This document shows, in pieces, positions 62,901-64,000 of a stretch of 64,000 nt of DNA. Under the pieces are notes generated by a model. That model was given only the letters and a program-made list of their open reading frames with translations. It ran no database searches and was not told where the DNA came from. Position 1 is the first letter of the stretch. Every line of letters starts with the position of its first letter. Location: positions 8,051 through 72,050 of the forward strand of contig JAVBTX010000005.1 of NCBI GenBank assembly GCA_031555935.1. Direction: 5' to 3'. The translations under genes were made by a program, and so were the position numbers. The DNA comes from Roseburia_C sp031555935 (GTDB lineage: Bacteria; Bacillota; Clostridia; Lachnospirales; Lachnospiraceae).

Positions 62901-64000
62901 AAAGTGCCGGAACAGCGACAATTACAGCGATATCAAATGTGGATAAATCGGTCAAAGCAACTTGTGCAGTTACCGTTAAGGTACCAACCGTTTCGATGGC
63001 GGCATATAATACGGCATCCCTTTCACTAGATTCAACGTTGCAGCTATCGGCAACGGTGACGGGCATCGCCAATACAGAGGTAACATGGTCATCAAGTAAC
63101 ACCAGCATAGCCACAGTTAACAGCACCGGATTGGTGAGTGCAAAATTAACAGGTACAGTTACCATCACGGCTACCTCAAAACAAGATTCAACGAAATCAG
63201 CGACCTGTACCATTACCGTAATCGGAGCAGAAGAAAAGCGTTTTTATGGGATAGCAGGAGGTTATGCGCCAACGGGAAACTACTCACAGACGTTTACGGA
63301 TCTGACAGTTCCTTCGGTTTTGGGAGAACTTTCACTTTCCCGCACCTATAATTCACTAGAGGCTGCGAGCGATACCATGGTTGGCAAGGGCTTCCGTTTC
63401 AACTATGACATGCGGGTTCTGACGGGTACTACAAAACCATATGTCATTATGCCAGATGGCTCATGGTGGTGTTTCACGAAGAATACCGATGGAACCTATA
63501 CCGCCAATGATTGCCGCGGTACACTGAAATGGAATGCATCTGCCAGTGAATACACCTTAGAAACGTTAGCGCAGGTGCGGTATGGATTTGCATCGAACGG
63601 TTATTTAAAATATATCGAAGATTTCAAAGGCAACCGCATCACAGTGGAAAGAGATGCGACGAATAAAATAACCACCATGAAGGATGCCATTATGTCGGTT
63701 AGCTTTACCTATGATGGTATCCATCTGGCAGCAATCCAAGCTAATGGTTCAGACCGGAGCGTTCAATACGAATATACCGACAGCACCAAAACATATCTAA
63801 AAACAGTGACAGATACCGGAGGATTTAAGACAAGCTATGAATACACAAGCGGCTTACTAAGTAAAATAACCGAAGGAACACTCGTAAAAGCTGTGATAAC
63901 CTATGATACTACATCAGCGAATGCAGGACGAGTAAAAAGCATAACTGATGATCAGGGAGTGGAAAGCAATTACCAGTATCTGTCAAGACCATCCATGCAG
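59963..64000 (+). CDS. Giant secreted WapA/Rhs-like protein, 5' part
   Basis: The first 1346 codons of a secreted protein that runs off the right edge. Order of parts: signal peptide (MNKRKHFKHLRQCISM, hydrophobic LIIALLVTLLP), an N-terminal beta-rich region (about 60-270), a Thr/Glu-rich linker (about 276-390), a DNRLRE domain (about 485-660, TILDAAVYKSQPTKNFGS), a ricin-type beta-trefoil (about 667-810), a CARDB-like domain (about 812-920), two Big_2 Ig-like domains (about 925-1086), then the start of an Rhs/YD-repeat shell (FYGIAGGYAPTGNYSQTFTDL and later YEYT and ITYDTT repeats). DNRLRE plus YD repeats is the layout of B. subtilis WapA, whose variable C-terminus is a toxin. Start choice: ATG at 59963 after AGGGG gives a normal signal peptide; ATG at 59897 also has GGAG 9 bases upstream. 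Confidence 0.85.
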   Translation, partial: MNKRKHFKHLRQCISMILIIALLVTLLPAESMAGSLGMEAAEELSADTNQVSSEQETEESVKGLEDIDMELEVSDMPEELIEALEIDVNEIKALDDVDSADLYSVTTIDEDDTRTLHIFDTPIKYYDTENNEIKFIDNTLKKSDRKALKNGTYAYENAANSIKVFLPQTSNDSVKIEDGDGYSLEFTAISDNTANAKLKKFKFNGEEQNVAEYKNAFGTGYDLQYIPQNDGVKENILIRKNSGKYTFAFTLKAQGLVPEQMEGKTVNFVKEGTNIITDTETEDSDLEETETEVIETEVVSTENTEAPSTETEVAGTESVGIESISAESLDTEEVGTESVEIEDTEKVVLETESPKTEAISTEHMETETIATEMPETEVAEAEESDAAESKTSKYKDIVKPNRVEGDNTDETEEIPPESNIVFTLGELFIRDSYIGESDGEAHCSFENHYQIEDMGDYCYRVTYVLDEEFLNQESTQYPVLVDPSVKTITTILDAAVYKSQPTKNFGSSALIQIGDAGGTYGLGYGFFKTNIIGNYKYINPNKITSAVLRVYENSGTTYTSTFKAYDCDETWTSGSIKWDNMPGKYGSALSTVSISSSGAYEFAITSVVKDWLRDELYEGGFEQGYGVMIVPSSSTTQRKDFCSAEYGGTASRCPSIKITYEEDTSIADGTYFIMNYGSDLYLDANTTNDNVRQYNVTNTDKQQWIVTHRGDGYYTIANKYYGSSGYLDVEASDASPVNADIFPGISDPRNRFKIVKNNDGSGTYRIVSKALNDLKSLCISGGSLNSGANAVYGTYNADLKYQWKFKAASTQYTMPDLKVNSITPPAMNGPFPGAYTFTANIYNTYSKVAATTTKFELLDNKNAVLQTVNVSTPALDGNASSNVSAALTIPAAGNYTVRVTADAAGKITEYNETNNVSTKSVVAKVEVTITPSGTTTVDVNTTKQLTATVEPTTLVDRNVTWTTSNAAIATVSTTGVVTGKSAGTATITAISNVDKSVKATCAVTVKVPTVSMAAYNTASLSLDSTLQLSATVTGIANTEVTWSSSNTSIATVNSTGLVSAKLTGTVTITATSKQDSTKSATCTITVIGAEEKRFYGIAGGYAPTGNYSQTFTDLTVPSVLGELSLSRTYNSLEAASDTMVGKGFRFNYDMRVLTGTTKPYVIMPDGSWWCFTKNTDGTYTANDCRGTLKWNASASEYTLETLAQVRYGFASNGYLKYIEDFKGNRITVERDATNKITTMKDAIMSVSFTYDGIHLAAIQANGSDRSVQYEYTDSTKTYLKTVTDTGGFKTSYEYTSGLLSKITEGTLVKAVITYDTTSANAGRVKSITDDQGVESNYQYLSRPSMQ

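Noticed and set aside
62644..63213. A 189-codon reverse-strand open frame
   Set aside because: It lies opposite the Ig-like domains of the giant gene and its Val/Thr-rich translation is an artefact of the repeated codons.

Overview
The window looks like chromosomal DNA of an anaerobic, low-to-moderate GC Bacillota, most likely a Lachnospiraceae-type Clostridia. The signs are strong AGGAGG ribosome sites, TTGaca/TATAAT promoters, an Ech-type energy-converting hydrogenase, split transketolase, a GntR-LacI arabinose regulator, a YesMN-like two-component system beside a sugar ABC transporter, and a WapA/Rhs-like surface protein. The genus cannot be fixed from sequence reading alone. Almost every gene lies on the + strand; only a 44-residue small protein and exodeoxyribonuclease III are on the - strand. 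No rRNA, tRNA, CRISPR array, insertion sequence or prophage was recognised.

Layout. 1-8.7 kb: the 3' end of echA, then echBCDEF, followed without a break by the maturation genes hypA, hypF, hypC, hypD and hypE (hypB is not in the window). Together they build and mature a membrane [NiFe] hydrogenase that couples ferredoxin oxidation to H2 formation and ion pumping. 8.8-21.3 kb: signalling and housekeeping: a REC-GGDEF-like-EAL-PAS-REC protein, phosphate acetyltransferase, a hybrid histidine kinase, endonuclease IV, a small reverse-strand protein, a membrane-anchored amidase, a HEAT/THUMP RNA methyltransferase and a GGDEF-EAL protein. 21.3-23.8 kb: divergent exodeoxyribonuclease III and a tandem-domain PPK2 polyphosphate phosphotransferase.

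23.8-32.6 kb: an L-arabinose regulon: araR, araA, transaldolase, split transketolase, an FGGY kinase acting as ribulokinase, araD and aldose 1-epimerase. A half-site TACAAGTTG occurs as a direct repeat before araR and as an inverted repeat before araA, so the regulator and its operators can be read from the sequence. 32.7-36.9 kb is a small accessory patch: a DUF3990/XRE toxin-antitoxin-like pair behind a three-half-site operator, an unknown membrane/secreted protein pair, and two GNAT acetyltransferases. 36.9-47.8 kb: a YesN/YesM-like two-component system, a YtfQ-R-T-YjfF-like sugar ABC transporter, and a second sugar-binding lipoprotein apparently co-transcribed with a ClC chloride transporter.

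47.9-58.4 kb: a short UvrA-like ATPase, an AraC/GyrI-like regulator, a radical SAM protein of unknown substrate, truA, recJ, a TetR regulator, oleate hydratase and an alpha/beta hydrolase. 58.5-64 kb is devoted to secreted proteins: a DUF1002 protein behind a structured leader, then the first 1346 codons of a giant DNRLRE/ricin-like/Ig-like/YD-repeat protein that runs off the window.

The best candidates for something under-described are the DUF3990/XRE module with its operator, the coupled membrane/secreted pair at 34.3-35.5 kb, the sugar-binding-lipoprotein/ClC pair, the 44-residue protein, and the Rhs-type giant protein. None is proven novel from sequence alone.
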